A stretch of DNA of 64,000 nucleotides from Streptomyces sp. V1I1 (GTDB lineage: Bacteria; Actinomycetota; Actinomycetes; Streptomycetales; Streptomycetaceae). The DNA is taken from assembly GCF_030817355.1 (NCBI RefSeq), contig NZ_JAUSZH010000001.1, positions 3,032,501-3,096,500 of the forward strand. Direction: 5' to 3'. Under the pieces are notes generated by a model that ran no database searches, had not been told where the DNA came from, and saw only the letters and a list, made by a program, of their open reading frames with translations. The translations under genes were made by a program, and so were the position numbers. This document shows, in pieces, positions 25,891-34,340 of the stretch (position 1 is its first letter; the number at the start of each line of letters is the position of its first letter).

Positions 25891-25950
25891 CACCAGCAGT
25901 ACTTGGACAAGAACCCGGCGGGGTACTGCGGCCTGGGCGGGACGGGCGTC
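25888..25950 (+). pseudogene. displaced 3' fragment of the original msrA
   Basis: Twenty-one codons read [20 protein letters not shown] and Val in the msrA frame, then the match stops abruptly and runs into IS110-associated sequence. It includes the attR core (CACCAGCAGTA, 25891-25901). It retains one resolving cysteine codon but has lost the SCPIG part. It is the native msrA tail cut off by the element and then further truncated by the neighbouring IS. Confidence 0.75.
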
Positions 25951-26016
25951 AAGCTAAGTACCCCGTTCGCGACGAACTGGGGGGTGCCTCTATGTCCTTC
26001 GTCAAGCCTGCGTGGG

Positions 26017-27273
26017 TCATGCGGGGGTCGCTTCCGGGGTGCGTGACTCGTAGAAGGTTCCGTCTCGGAGCATGGCGAACAGGACGCTGATGCGGTGGCG
26101 GGCGAGCCGGAGGAGGGCTTGGGTGTGGGTTTTGCCGCGGGCTCGCTGCCGGTCGTAGTAGCTGCGGGAGGCGGGGTCGTGCAGGGCCGCGAAGGCGGAG
26201 AGGAACATGGCGCGTTTGAGGAGTCGGTTGCCTGTTCTGGGGGCGTGTTCGCCGTGGATGGACGATCCGGAGGACTTCGTGGCCGGGGCAAGGCCGGCGT
26301 AGGAGGCCAAGTGGGCGGCGGTCGGGAAGGACGATCCGTCGCCGATGGTGACCAGCAAGGTGGCGGCGGTCCTGACACCGACTCCGGGCATCGAGGTCAG
26401 GACCTGGGAAAGAGGGTGCGACTCCAGCAGCTCGCTGATCTGGGCTTCCAGAGCGCGTCGTTGTTCGTGGACGGCGGCGAGCGAGCGGGCCAGCGAGGGC
26501 ACCACCACGTCCAGGGTGGTGGTGCCCGGGACGACGACGGTCTGTTCGTCGAGCGCGTCGAAGATGTCGTTGACCAGGCGTTCGGCCATGCGCGGGGCCT
26601 TGGGCCGTATCAGGTTCACGAGCCTGCGGCGTCCGGCCTTGCGCAGGGCGGCGGGCGAGCCGAAGCGTTCCAGCAGGTGCGTCACAGCCTGGTGGTCCAG
26701 GCGGGGCCCCAGTACTCGCTCCAGGCTCGGGTGGAACTGGGTGAGCAGGCCGCGGAGCCGGTTGCTGGTGCGGGTGGCCTCGGCGGCGAGGTCCTGGTCG
26801 AAGCCGGTCAGGACGGTCAGCTGGGCCGCGGTCTCGTCGGCCAGTTCCAGGGCCCGCAGGGTGTGAGGCATGGTGCGGGCGGCGTCCGCGATCACGTGCG
26901 CGTCGCGGGCATCGGTCTTTGCCTCACCGGGATACAAATCGGCGATCCGCCGCATCGCCAGCCCTGGCAGGTAGGCCACGTGGCAGCCGGCGTCCCGGGC
27001 CACCGCGAGCGGCAGGGCGCCGATCGATGCGGGCTGGTCCACGATGACCAGCACGCGGCCGAACCTGGCCGTGAGCTTGTCGAACACGGCCCGCAGTTTC
27101 GGCTCGCTGTTGGGCAGCCGCTTGTCGTAGACGGTCTTGCCGCCCGCTGTCAGGCCGTGGCCGTGGTGGTCGCCCTTGCCGACGTCCAGGCCGAGGAAGA
27201 CCGCGATTTCACCGGTGTCGAGCACCGCACCCCCCGAGGGTGGTCGTTCCGTCCCGGCCTCACCCACCGGCAC
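26017..27273 (-). CDS. IS110-family transposase
   Basis: 418 aa from a GTG at 27273; a later GTG nearer [17 protein letters not shown] is possible. The N-terminal RuvC-like DEDD domain is present (D30 in [10 protein letters not shown], the VDQPAS block, and [15 protein letters not shown]). The C-terminal transposase_20 domain carries the catalytic serine region in [16 protein letters not shown] and [12 protein letters not shown]. No stop or frameshift is seen, so it should be active. Members of this family are guided by an RNA transcribed from the element's non-coding end. Confidence 0.93.
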   Translation of the reverse strand: MPVGEAGTERPPSGGAVLDTGEIAVFLGLDVGKGDHHGHGLTAGGKTVYDKRLPNSEPKLRAVFDKLTARFGRVLVIVDQPASIGALPLAVARDAGCHVAYLPGLAMRRIADLYPGEAKTDARDAHVIADAARTMPHTLRALELADETAAQLTVLTGFDQDLAAEATRTSNRLRGLLTQFHPSLERVLGPRLDHQAVTHLLERFGSPAALRKAGRRRLVNLIRPKAPRMAERLVNDIFDALDEQTVVVPGTTTLDVVVPSLARSLAAVHEQRRALEAQISELLESHPLSQVLTSMPGVGVRTAATLLVTIGDGSSFPTAAHLASYAGLAPATKSSGSSIHGEHAPRTGNRLLKRAMFLSAFAALHDPASRSYYDRQRARGKTHTQALLRLARHRISVLFAMLRDGTFYESRTPEATPA

Positions 27274-27485
27274 CGAGCGCGCGCATCCACGTTACGCAGA
27301 CCTGCCACCCTTCAACGGCCGGGCGTTGCGCTCGGCCGGGTGACGGTCGGGCCTCTCATCAGCGGTCAGACGGTGCCCCGGACCCGGTGACACCACCCCC
27401 CAGGTCATCGCTTCGACAGGGGGCAACAGTCATGCCGGGCCCGGAGGCCAGGAGCCCCGTTTCAGGGCCACGAAGAAAGTAACGG
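27274..27485 (-). ncRNA. candidate IS110 bridge-RNA region
   Basis: About 210 bp of non-coding DNA lies upstream of the transposase start, between it and the probable element end. In IS110-group elements this is where the structured bridge RNA is encoded (established for IS621 relatives). I did not fold it and cannot point to the two guide loops, so this is a positional prediction only. Confidence 0.35.
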
Positions 27486-27813
27486 GGGCGTCCTGCCCGG
27501 CGCCGGCGAGGAATTCCCCTGGGGCGACACCGTCGTCAAGGTCAACAAGAAGATCTTCGTCTTTCTGGGAGTGACCGACGGCAGCTATCCGCTGGGTGTC
27601 GGCGTCAAACTCAAGGACGAGGCGATGCACGCCCATGTCCTGTCCTGCCCGGGCGCTGAGCCGTCCGGCTACGGACTGGGGAAGGCGGGCTGGGTGCAGA
27701 TCCCACTCGCGCAGAAGGGCGCACCGTCGGCGGCAGTGCTCTGCGACTGGGTGGAGGAGAGCTACCGCAGCATCGCCACGAAGAAGCTGATCGCCGAGCT
27801 CGAGGCCCGCTGA
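27484..27813 (+). pseudogene. MmcQ/YjbR family protein, 5'-truncated
   Basis: The frame reads GVLPGAGEEFPWGDTVVKVN ... VFLGVTDGSYPLGVGVKLKD ... SGYGLGKAGWVQIPLA and ends in a normal C-terminus (KKLIAELEAR). This is the cyclic-fold YjbR family, usually about 115-120 aa. No start codon exists in frame before 27571, and the first 15-20 residues expected before LPGAxEEFPWG are missing, replaced by IS-side sequence. The IS110 insertion (or a deletion with it) probably removed the 5' end. Confidence 0.75.
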
Positions 27814-28136
27814 TCGCGCCCCGGGCCCGGGCGCGCAGCGCTTGCTCTAACCATCGTCCATGCGGGCGAGGGCATGGCGCATCCAGTCGTTTAACGCAGC
27901 CACCGTCGGGTTGGTCGCATGCTCGCTGACGCGGGCGGCTTCAAGTGCAAGGTGCACGCTGACGGTTCCTGCCAACAACTTGGCTGATACGGACGACTCA
28001 TGGCGCTCGACAGCGCCCTTTCCTGTTCTGGAAAGATCAGGCGCTTGACCCGGCCCGCGACCGTCTCGGGAGCATCGAACGCGACAGGCGTACGCCGACA
28101 TGTGGGGGCATGGATACTGCGGAAGCTGTCCGGTGA
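27814..28136. other. gene-poor stretch, no assignable gene
   Basis: A minus-strand frame at 27847-28101 could encode 84 aa ending NDWMRHALARMDDG, but it has no recognised family, no ribosome site I trust, and lies in a zone of decayed genes. I consider it a remnant at best. Confidence 0.4.
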
Positions 28137-28428
28137 CCCTGCAGGAACGGAACGTGCCCGACTCTGTGGGGCACCGAGGACGCCAAGGACTACGTGGTCC
28201 AGGGGTACGTCATCACCGGCCCCAAGCGGCTGGCGCAGCTCGTTCTACCCGAGGGCGAGACCGCCGTCGTGGTCCCGGCCGCAGTGTTGGAGGAGTACTT
28301 CCGTGCTCAGCGGTGACGAGTTCGGCCGGCTCTTCGAGACCCTCCGCTCGCCCGCGGACGCGAATCCGGTCGGCCCTCATACTTCGCCGCCAGTCTCGAC
28401 ACCCACAACGCGCCTCGCTGGGTGCTGA
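28137..28428 (+). pseudogene. remnants of a DUF6879 gene pair
   Basis: The first remnant (28137-28316) reads NGTCPTLWGTEDAKDYVVQG to a normal end EEYFRAQR, but a stop codon immediately upstream removes any start: it is the 3' part of the small protein that usually precedes DUF6879 genes. A GTG at 28303 overlaps its end and begins LSGDEFGRLFETLRS, the DUF6879 N-terminus, which then degenerates and stops after 41 codons. In Streptomyces such pairs normally sit beside an XRE regulator; none is left here. Confidence 0.6.
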
Positions 28429-28546
28429 GTTACAGGAGAGTGGCGGATGGCGCGCGGGGCGGCCGGGCTTCCTGTGAGCCGGGAGCAACCATCCCCTTAC
28501 CGCCACGAAACCGCGCCGGGGATGCCGGTTCGTATCGTCGTCGGAC

Positions 28547-30532
28547 GTGACGCGCAACCGACGACGCACTCTGCCTCGACCGCCCGCTCTGCCCGCCCTG
28601 CCAGGTTGGGGCACGATCCGCGGCCGTGTGGCCATCGTGCTCGCCGTCCCCACCTGTCTACTCCTGGTCGTGACCGGCCTCGGTGTCGTCGACCGGGCGG
28701 CCGACTGGTCCGCGGCGCGCGAGACCGCCGGCCGGGTCGAGCTTGTACTCAAGGCCCAGGACCTGGTGCGCGAGCTGCAGCGCGAACGTGGCCTCACCAA
28801 TGGGCTGGTGGGCGGCGCCAAGGAGTACCGCGACGAAGTCGACCTTCAGCGTGCCCGCACCGACACCGCCCGTACCGGATTCGATGCCCTGCTCGCGGCA
28901 GGCGGCGCGGGAGCGGACACCGCCGACGACTTACGGGACGCACTCTCGCCCGTCGCGGCGTTGGCCGCCGTGCGCCAGTCGGTTGACGACGGCACCGCTC
29001 AGCGCGCCCAGACTCTCACCGCGTACACCGAGGCGATCGACGGACTGATCAGCGCCTCGGCCGCGGAACCCGCTCGTGGTGACCGCCCCCTTGCCGACGG
29101 GATGGGCGCCCTCCAGGCCCTCGCCCGGGCCACCGAGGCGGTCGCCCTGGAGCGCGGCTCCCTCAACGGGGTCTTTGCCGCCGGGCGTTTCAAGGGGAGC
29201 GAGTTCCTCGACTTCACCGAGGTACGGGCGGACCGGCTGTCCTTCCTGCGTCAGTACGCCGAACTCGCCACCTCCGACCAGCAGTCCGCACTCGACGCCG
29301 CCTTCGCCACCAGCGACGCCCGGCGCGCCACCGGCTTCGAGAAGCGGGCGGAGGGCGGAGCCGATGGCAGCAAACTCGCTGTGGACCCCCGCCGCTGGTG
29401 GTCGTCGATGACCGTGCTCGTCGACCAACTGCACCGCGTACAGGGGCAGATCGGCGCCGATGTACGGGTTCGCGCGGACCGGATCGGGGACGACGCCACC
29501 GGTCAGCTGGGCGGCTTCATCGGCCTCGGTGTGCTGATCCTCGCGGTTGCCACCGCACTCGCCATGCTCTCCGCCCGCTCGATCACCCGGCCGCTCGTCG
29601 CACTCGCCGATGAGGCCGACTCGGTGGCCCGTAGCGGACTGCCCGCCGCTGTCGCCCGTATACAGAAGGCCGAGGCGGGCGACGAACTCGTCCCTGAACC
29701 CTCCCGCCGGGCTCCCGACAGCGCCCGGGAGTTCACCCGGCTCGCCACCGCTCTGCACAATGTCGAGCACACAGCGATCGGCCTTGCGACCGAGCAGGCT
29801 GTGCTCCGCCGCAACACCTCCGAGTCGCTCGCCAGCCTCGGCCGCCGCAATCAGGCACTGCTCTCGCGCCAGCTCCGCCTGATCACCGTGCTGGAGCGCC
29901 AGGAAATCGACCCGGACGCGCTTGGCGAGCTCTTCGAACTCGACCACCTGGCAACCCGTATGCGCCGCAATGCCGAGTCGCTGCTCGTACTCGCGGGCGA
30001 GGAGCTGCCGCCGCGGACCTGGTCCGGCCTGGTGACGGCGGCCGAGGTGGTGCAGTCGGCGATCGCCGAGGTCGAGCAGTACCAGCGCGTCGTGGTGGCC
30101 GACGTAGAGGACGGCCGGATCCGCGGCCGGGCCGTCGCCGAGCTCTCCCATCTGCTCGCCGAACTCATCGAGAACGCCCTGGTCTTCTCACCTCCCTCGC
30201 ACCCGGTCGAGATCTACGGCTGGCGTGACGGCGGCGATTACTGCCTCGCAGTCGTCGATCGGGGTTCCGGTATGACCGCCGAGGAACTGGCCCGCTCCAA
30301 CGCCCGGCTCGCGGGCCGGGAAACCTTCCTGATCGCCCCCACCCGCTTCCTCGGCCACTACGTCGTCGGGACCCTGGCGGCCCGGCTCGGCGCCCAGGTC
30401 GAACTGCGCCCCACGCAGGGGCAGGACGGGGCCGTGGGAGTCACGGCGTACGTCGCCTTGCCTGCCACGCTCGTCGATGTGTCGGCGACGCAATCAGCGA
30501 CGGCCGGCGGAACTCGGCGGGCGGCTCTGTGA
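28547..30532 (+). CDS. histidine kinase-like protein with nitrate/nitrite-sensor (NIT) domain, CvnA-like
   Basis: 661 aa from the GTG at 28547. One transmembrane helix near residue 30, then an extracytoplasmic four-helix NIT domain containing the family signature LVRELQRERGLTNGLVGG, a second helix (GFIGLGVLILAVATALAML), a HAMP-like linker, a degenerate dimerisation region (LDHLATRMRRNAESLLVL) and a GHKL ATPase (LLAELIENALVFSPP, VVDRGSGM). In Streptomyces these usually head a conservon (cvnABCD) with a roadblock protein, a DUF742 protein and a GTPase. Those partners are absent; a convergent transporter follows 38 bp later. It is therefore an orphan sensor. Confidence 0.85.
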   Translation: MTRNRRRTLPRPPALPALPGWGTIRGRVAIVLAVPTCLLLVVTGLGVVDRAADWSAARETAGRVELVLKAQDLVRELQRERGLTNGLVGGAKEYRDEVDLQRARTDTARTGFDALLAAGGAGADTADDLRDALSPVAALAAVRQSVDDGTAQRAQTLTAYTEAIDGLISASAAEPARGDRPLADGMGALQALARATEAVALERGSLNGVFAAGRFKGSEFLDFTEVRADRLSFLRQYAELATSDQQSALDAAFATSDARRATGFEKRAEGGADGSKLAVDPRRWWSSMTVLVDQLHRVQGQIGADVRVRADRIGDDATGQLGGFIGLGVLILAVATALAMLSARSITRPLVALADEADSVARSGLPAAVARIQKAEAGDELVPEPSRRAPDSAREFTRLATALHNVEHTAIGLATEQAVLRRNTSESLASLGRRNQALLSRQLRLITVLERQEIDPDALGELFELDHLATRMRRNAESLLVLAGEELPPRTWSGLVTAAEVVQSAIAEVEQYQRVVVADVEDGRIRGRAVAELSHLLAELIENALVFSPPSHPVEIYGWRDGGDYCLAVVDRGSGMTAEELARSNARLAGRETFLIAPTRFLGHYVVGTLAARLGAQVELRPTQGQDGAVGVTAYVALPATLVDVSATQSATAGGTRRAAL

Positions 30533-30569
30533 CGGGGACGGCTCGGCAGCAGTAGCCCCGTGCGCCATT

Positions 30570-32174
30570 TCATGCCCTGGCATGCTCGGCGACCTCCGAC
30601 ACCCGTTGCCTTCCCAGTACGCTGCCCAGCGCGCCGAGCAGAAAGGCGGCGGGCATCGACACGAGGACGACCGTCTGGAGCGGGAACCAGTCGAGGTGCC
30701 AGTCAGGGAAGAGCGCCGAGGGGGAGCCGGAGAAGACCGGGCCGGAGATCTGCAGTCCGACGGCGCAGCCCAGGCCTCCGTACAGCGTCCAGAGCAGCCC
30801 GGCGCGGGTGTAGCCCCTCCAGAAGAGGGAGTACACCAGTGCCGGAAGCAGGCAGGAGGCGGCTACCGCCAGGGAGAGCGCAGACAGGAACAGGACGTTC
30901 CATCCCTGGACCCAGACCGCCAGTCCGATGCTCAGTACTCCCACCCCGGCGGACGCCAAGCGTGCGGCGGCCACCTCTCGGCCTTCGGTCGTGCGCCGCC
31001 GGCGCAGGACATGCGTGTACAGGTCGTGGGCGACCGCCGCCGCGGCCGCCAGGGTGATGCTCGCTACGACCGCGAGCGTGGTGAGGAACACCGCGGAGGA
31101 GACCAGTACGACGAGAAACGCACCGCCCGTGTTGGTGGACGAGCCGCCCGCCAGTTCGCCGGTGAGCATCAGCAGGGTGGTGTTGCCTCCCGGATCCGCG
31201 GCGATGATCGCCGGGGCGCCGACCAACGCGGCGGCCGCGAAGCCCATCAGAGCTGTGGTGAGGCAGAAAGCGCCGACGATGCCGATGGTGTGGCGCACCG
31301 TACGGCGCGCGGTGGCCGCGTCGGGAGCGGTGCCGAGTTGCATGGACACGTGTGGCAGGCACGCCACTCCCAGCACGATCGTGATCATCAGGCCGACGAA
31401 GTCGAGTGTGCTTTCGGGGTCGGTGCCGCCGGCGAACCGGAGGCCGGGACTCATATAGCCGGCGGGACGGCCGCTGCCCTGTCCGGCGGCGTCGATCAGA
31501 AAGTCGCTGCTCCAGTCGAAGCGATGGAGCAGCACAGCTGTCACAGCCAGGGCCGCGCCGAGCAGCACCACTGTTTTGATCACCTGGATCACGATGGTGC
31601 CGCGCATGCCGCCGAACACCGTGGCGCAGACGACCAGTGCGCCGATCATGATGACGGCTGTCTGTTCGGCGCCCGCACCGGACAGTCCCAGCAGCGCCGT
31701 GGTGGTCACTCCCGCGCCGGAGAGCTGCACGACCAGATAGGGGACGCACGCGCTCAGGGTCACGACGGCGGCCGCGATCCTTGCCGCGGGCCCTGGAGCC
31801 CGCAGGGCGAATATGTCGCCCAAGGTGTAGCCGGCGCGCTCGCGCAGGGGGCGGGCCAGCAGCAGGAGCACGCCGAGGGACAGCACGGTGCACAGGGCGA
31901 TGAACAGACCGTCGTAGCCGAAGACCGCGACGCTTCCCGTGGTGCCGAGCACCGTGGCCGCGGACAGGTAGACGCCGGACAGTACGAGCGCTCCCCGCAA
32001 GGGCGACACGCTGCGACCTGCTGTGTAGAAGTCGTTGACCCGGTCCCTCTCGGGGCCGCTGAGGACGCAGATGAACAAGATGGGGACGATGAACGTCAGA
32101 AAGCCCACGAGGACCAGGGCGCGCGTGTCTCTGTCCAGGGCGCCGGGCGCGGCGAGCAGGATCTCCGGATTCAT
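30570..32174 (-). CDS. sodium:solute symporter family protein, ActP/MctC-like
   Basis: 534 aa, with 13 or so predicted spans. Family landmarks include DFYTAGRSVSPLRGALVLSG at the first cytoplasmic loop, SGVYLSAATVLG, and FGGMRGTIVIQVIKTVVLL. The DUF485 gene directly upstream overlaps its start by ATGA; that pairing (YjcH-ActP) is typical of acetate, pyruvate and other monocarboxylate symporters. The substrate here is therefore probably a short-chain carboxylate. The adjacent PucR-type regulator gene on the same strand is a candidate controller. Confidence 0.9.
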   Translation of the reverse strand: MNPEILLAAPGALDRDTRALVLVGFLTFIVPILFICVLSGPERDRVNDFYTAGRSVSPLRGALVLSGVYLSAATVLGTTGSVAVFGYDGLFIALCTVLSLGVLLLLARPLRERAGYTLGDIFALRAPGPAARIAAAVVTLSACVPYLVVQLSGAGVTTTALLGLSGAGAEQTAVIMIGALVVCATVFGGMRGTIVIQVIKTVVLLGAALAVTAVLLHRFDWSSDFLIDAAGQGSGRPAGYMSPGLRFAGGTDPESTLDFVGLMITIVLGVACLPHVSMQLGTAPDAATARRTVRHTIGIVGAFCLTTALMGFAAAALVGAPAIIAADPGGNTTLLMLTGELAGGSSTNTGGAFLVVLVSSAVFLTTLAVVASITLAAAAAVAHDLYTHVLRRRRTTEGREVAAARLASAGVGVLSIGLAVWVQGWNVLFLSALSLAVAASCLLPALVYSLFWRGYTRAGLLWTLYGGLGCAVGLQISGPVFSGSPSALFPDWHLDWFPLQTVVLVSMPAAFLLGALGSVLGRQRVSEVAEHARA

Positions 32175-32446
32175 CAGTAATCCAGCTCCTGCTCCTGCGG
32201 AACGCCGCGTCCGTCCGCACGGCGGTCGTACCGAGCCGCGGTCCACACCAGCAGGGAACCCTGGAAGAGGAGGGCCAGCACGCCGATGGTGGTTTCCCCC
32301 CAGATGCGGGTGGCCATGAAGTCGGCGGCGGAGCAGGCGAGCAGCAGGTGTACCCCGAAGGTCAGTCCGTTGACCACAGCGAAGGACATGCCCGGGCGAT
32401 GCGGCCGTGGTCGATGATGAAGCATGGGGGCGTGCTGTTGGGCCAT
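32174..32446 (-). CDS. DUF485 family membrane protein, symporter partner
   Basis: 90 aa from the ATG at 32446, five bases after an AGGAGA site; longer in-frame starts upstream lack a site. Two transmembrane helices (MSFAVVNGLTFGVHLLLACS and TTIGVLALLFQGSLLVWTAA) with a short charged tail (RYDRRADGRG) fit DUF485. It overlaps the symporter start and is the YjcH-like accessory subunit by context. Confidence 0.85.
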   Translation of the reverse strand: MAQQHAPMLHHRPRPHRPGMSFAVVNGLTFGVHLLLACSAADFMATRIWGETTIGVLALLFQGSLLVWTAARYDRRADGRGVPQEQELDY

Positions 32447-32665
32447 GGCTGTCTCCTGGCGGGCGCGGATGCGGGTGGGCACCTTCGGGTGGGTCACCTC
32501 TGATGCGAGGCTCACCAGAGCACCCGCGCCCCGGCCCGTCCATGCGCTGTGCTCGGGCCGTTGTCCCCTCCCAATGCCCCGCATGGGTGACTGTGCTGGT
32601 GCCCATTCAGCCGTGCCCGCCGGCGGACCGTCGGCGGTCATCGGCTGCCGCGGAGCCGTGCGTCG

Positions 32666-33970
32666 TCAGGCAGTGAGCGGGCGATTGCGGTCGTCGGTGA
32701 TGCCGAGTGCGGCGGCTGGTCCGAGCAGGCGGTGGGCGTCGAGCGCGAGGGTGAGTTGCACCAGATCGCGGGGGCGGGTCAGCTCAAGGCCGGTTATCTG
32801 CTCGAAGCGGCGCAGACGGTTGAGCACGGTGTTGCGATGGCAGAGCATGTGGCGGGCGGCCTGGACGGCGGATCCGCCGTTCTCGATCCAGATACCGACG
32901 GTGTCGAACAGCGTGTCCCGGTCGGCAGGTTCAAGGTCGTACATGGGCCGGAGCACCCCGTGGGCCAGCTCGGCGGACAGGTCGGGCCGCGAGATCAGGA
33001 GCCCTTCGGGCAGGCGGGAGTCGAGCCGGGCGATCTCACCGTCGGCCCGGCACGTGCGAAGGGCGAGCCCGGCCATGTCACGCGCTCGGGCCAGGCTCTC
33101 CAGCCCCTGGACGACCGGGCTGATCCCGATACGGAACCCGGGACCGGCGTCCAGGCCGGAGGCGAGCGCGTCCAGTGGACGGTCGCCCAGGTGGGCGACG
33201 AGCACATCGCGCCGTCCGCAGGCGTGACGCAGGATCCGGATGCCGCGAACCTCCGGAACGGTCTGCGGCGCGCGGCCGTACGGCGGTGTCGCCCCCACCA
33301 CCGCCACCGCGAAGCGCCCGTCGACCGGCAGATCGAGAATCGCTGCCGCGTCGCGGGTGAACTCGGGTTCGTTACGGCTCTCCAGCAGGGCGGCGAGGAT
33401 CAGACGGACGCGTTCACCGTGCTGGCTTGCGACGCCTTTGGCGACCTGCCGGTAGGCGTCGGCGACCATGACGGCGTCGCGGTCGTTGCTCTTCCACACC
33501 AGCTCGGCGACGTGTACCAACTGGCGCGTGTCGCCGAGTCCGTCCCGCTCCACCACGCTGATGATCCCGCTCCAGACTTCGGAGCCGGCGACACGGAAGG
33601 CATGCAGCACCTCGTCGAGGGGGCGGCCCTGTTCCGCTCGTCTCATGCCGAGGTCTCTGGTGTACCGCTCGACGTCCACGATTCTGCTGGGATCCACGCC
33701 GGCTTCCAGCCCGTGGCGGATGCCGATGCCTACGTTCCGCCGCACGTCGGGCGGCGCGAGCACCGGGTCGGCGTAGTACGGCACTTCGGCGCGGATCCTG
33801 TCCACCACGGTGTCGGTGAATTCCACGCCGTGCGCCAGAAGGCGCCGGCAGGCACGGTCGAAGAGCTGGACAGGAGAGGGGTCCGCGCCGCCGTCGGGCA
33901 GCGGACCGCGGGGCGGGGCTATGTCATGGCGGCGAGTGCGAACGCTGCCGGGGACGGAACTGGCGTGCAT
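32666..33970 (-). CDS. PucR/CdaR-type helix-turn-helix regulator
   Basis: 434 aa. The N-terminal domain (RIRAEVPYYADPVLAPPDVR) is the RsbR-like sensor seen in this family, a GGDEF-like central CdaR domain follows, and the C-terminal PucR helix-turn-helix is complete (GSAVQAARHMLCHRNTVLNR followed by LRRFEQITGLEL). The ATG at 33970 has GGAGG six bases upstream. It is divergent from the five-gene importer (370 bp between starts) and upstream, on the same strand, of the DUF485/symporter pair, so it could regulate both transporters. The signal is unknown. Confidence 0.9.
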   Translation of the reverse strand: MHASSVPGSVRTRRHDIAPPRGPLPDGGADPSPVQLFDRACRRLLAHGVEFTDTVVDRIRAEVPYYADPVLAPPDVRRNVGIGIRHGLEAGVDPSRIVDVERYTRDLGMRRAEQGRPLDEVLHAFRVAGSEVWSGIISVVERDGLGDTRQLVHVAELVWKSNDRDAVMVADAYRQVAKGVASQHGERVRLILAALLESRNEPEFTRDAAAILDLPVDGRFAVAVVGATPPYGRAPQTVPEVRGIRILRHACGRRDVLVAHLGDRPLDALASGLDAGPGFRIGISPVVQGLESLARARDMAGLALRTCRADGEIARLDSRLPEGLLISRPDLSAELAHGVLRPMYDLEPADRDTLFDTVGIWIENGGSAVQAARHMLCHRNTVLNRLRRFEQITGLELTRPRDLVQLTLALDAHRLLGPAAALGITDDRNRPLTA

Positions 33971-34340
33971 GGACCCTCCAGGTTGGACGGGGCGTGCGAG
34001 AAGAACACGCGAGTTGCCATGTCGTGAGCCGCGCGGAGCGCAGTGAAGTTCCTCCACCGGGTCAATGGCTGCCGCGCGGAAGCCGCGTGCGGAAGCCGAA
34101 ACGGCACCCTTCCCGGAGGCCACCATGCTAAGCAGTCGCTTATCGAAGGGCGAGGTTTCAGCCAAACCGTGATGTTTCCCGCCAGTAGGTCTTGTGGACT
34201 GTGCGCTCTCACAAGCGGGACGCCTTCCGGCTGGGAGCGGACAGCGGCTCGCCCTACCTGTATGGACGCCCTGCTCGGGCCGTGTTCTCGTAGCGCCCAG
34301 CCCGGCCCGCTCGTTTGCACCTTTTGCGAGGAGACCCCCT
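33971..34340. promoter_or_regulatory. 370-bp divergent regulatory region between PucR-type regulator and importer
   Basis: No ORF of interest. Features visible: a repeated GCGGAAGCCG (about 34075-34104), and an inverted repeat CTTGTG/CACAAG with a 13-base gap (34191-34196, 34210-34215). I could not identify a convincing -35/-10 pair. The importer start codon is preceded by GAGGAG (34328-34333). Confidence 0.45.

Larger units (their letters stand above)
15399..25901. mobile_element. integrative element inserted in msrA, serine-recombinase type, about 10.5 kb
   Basis: The boundaries are inferred from an 11-bp direct repeat, CACCAGCAGTA, at 15399-15409 and 25891-25901, where msrA sequence changes partner. 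A large serine recombinase gene starts 57 bp inside the right boundary, the usual layout with attP beside int. Cargo: replacement msrA tail, DUF3885 pseudogene, IS630 copy, a repeat protein, and a four-gene radical-SAM peptide operon. No replication, conjugation, capsid or terminase genes are visible, so it is either a defective element or a passive integrative cassette. Base composition is visibly less GC-rich in the peptide operon than in the flanks. Confidence 0.75.
25951..27489 (-). mobile_element. IS110-family insertion sequence (approximate limits)
   Basis: The left limit is where the msrA match ends; the right limit is where the YjbR-family match begins. IS110 elements lack long terminal inverted repeats, so the ends cannot be refined by eye. 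The short string GGCGTC occurs at both flanks (25945-25950 and 27488-27493). Confidence 0.6.

Noticed and set aside
15399..25901. Prophage or conjugative element
   Set aside because: No capsid, portal, terminase, tra or replication genes are present; only the integrase supports mobility.
27847..28101. 84-aa minus-strand frame
   Set aside because: Located among decayed genes, no family match and no convincing start; left as unassigned.
32447..32641. N-terminal extension of the DUF485 protein
   Set aside because: The extension is proline- and arginine-rich and lacks a ribosome site; the ATG at 32446 has a good one.
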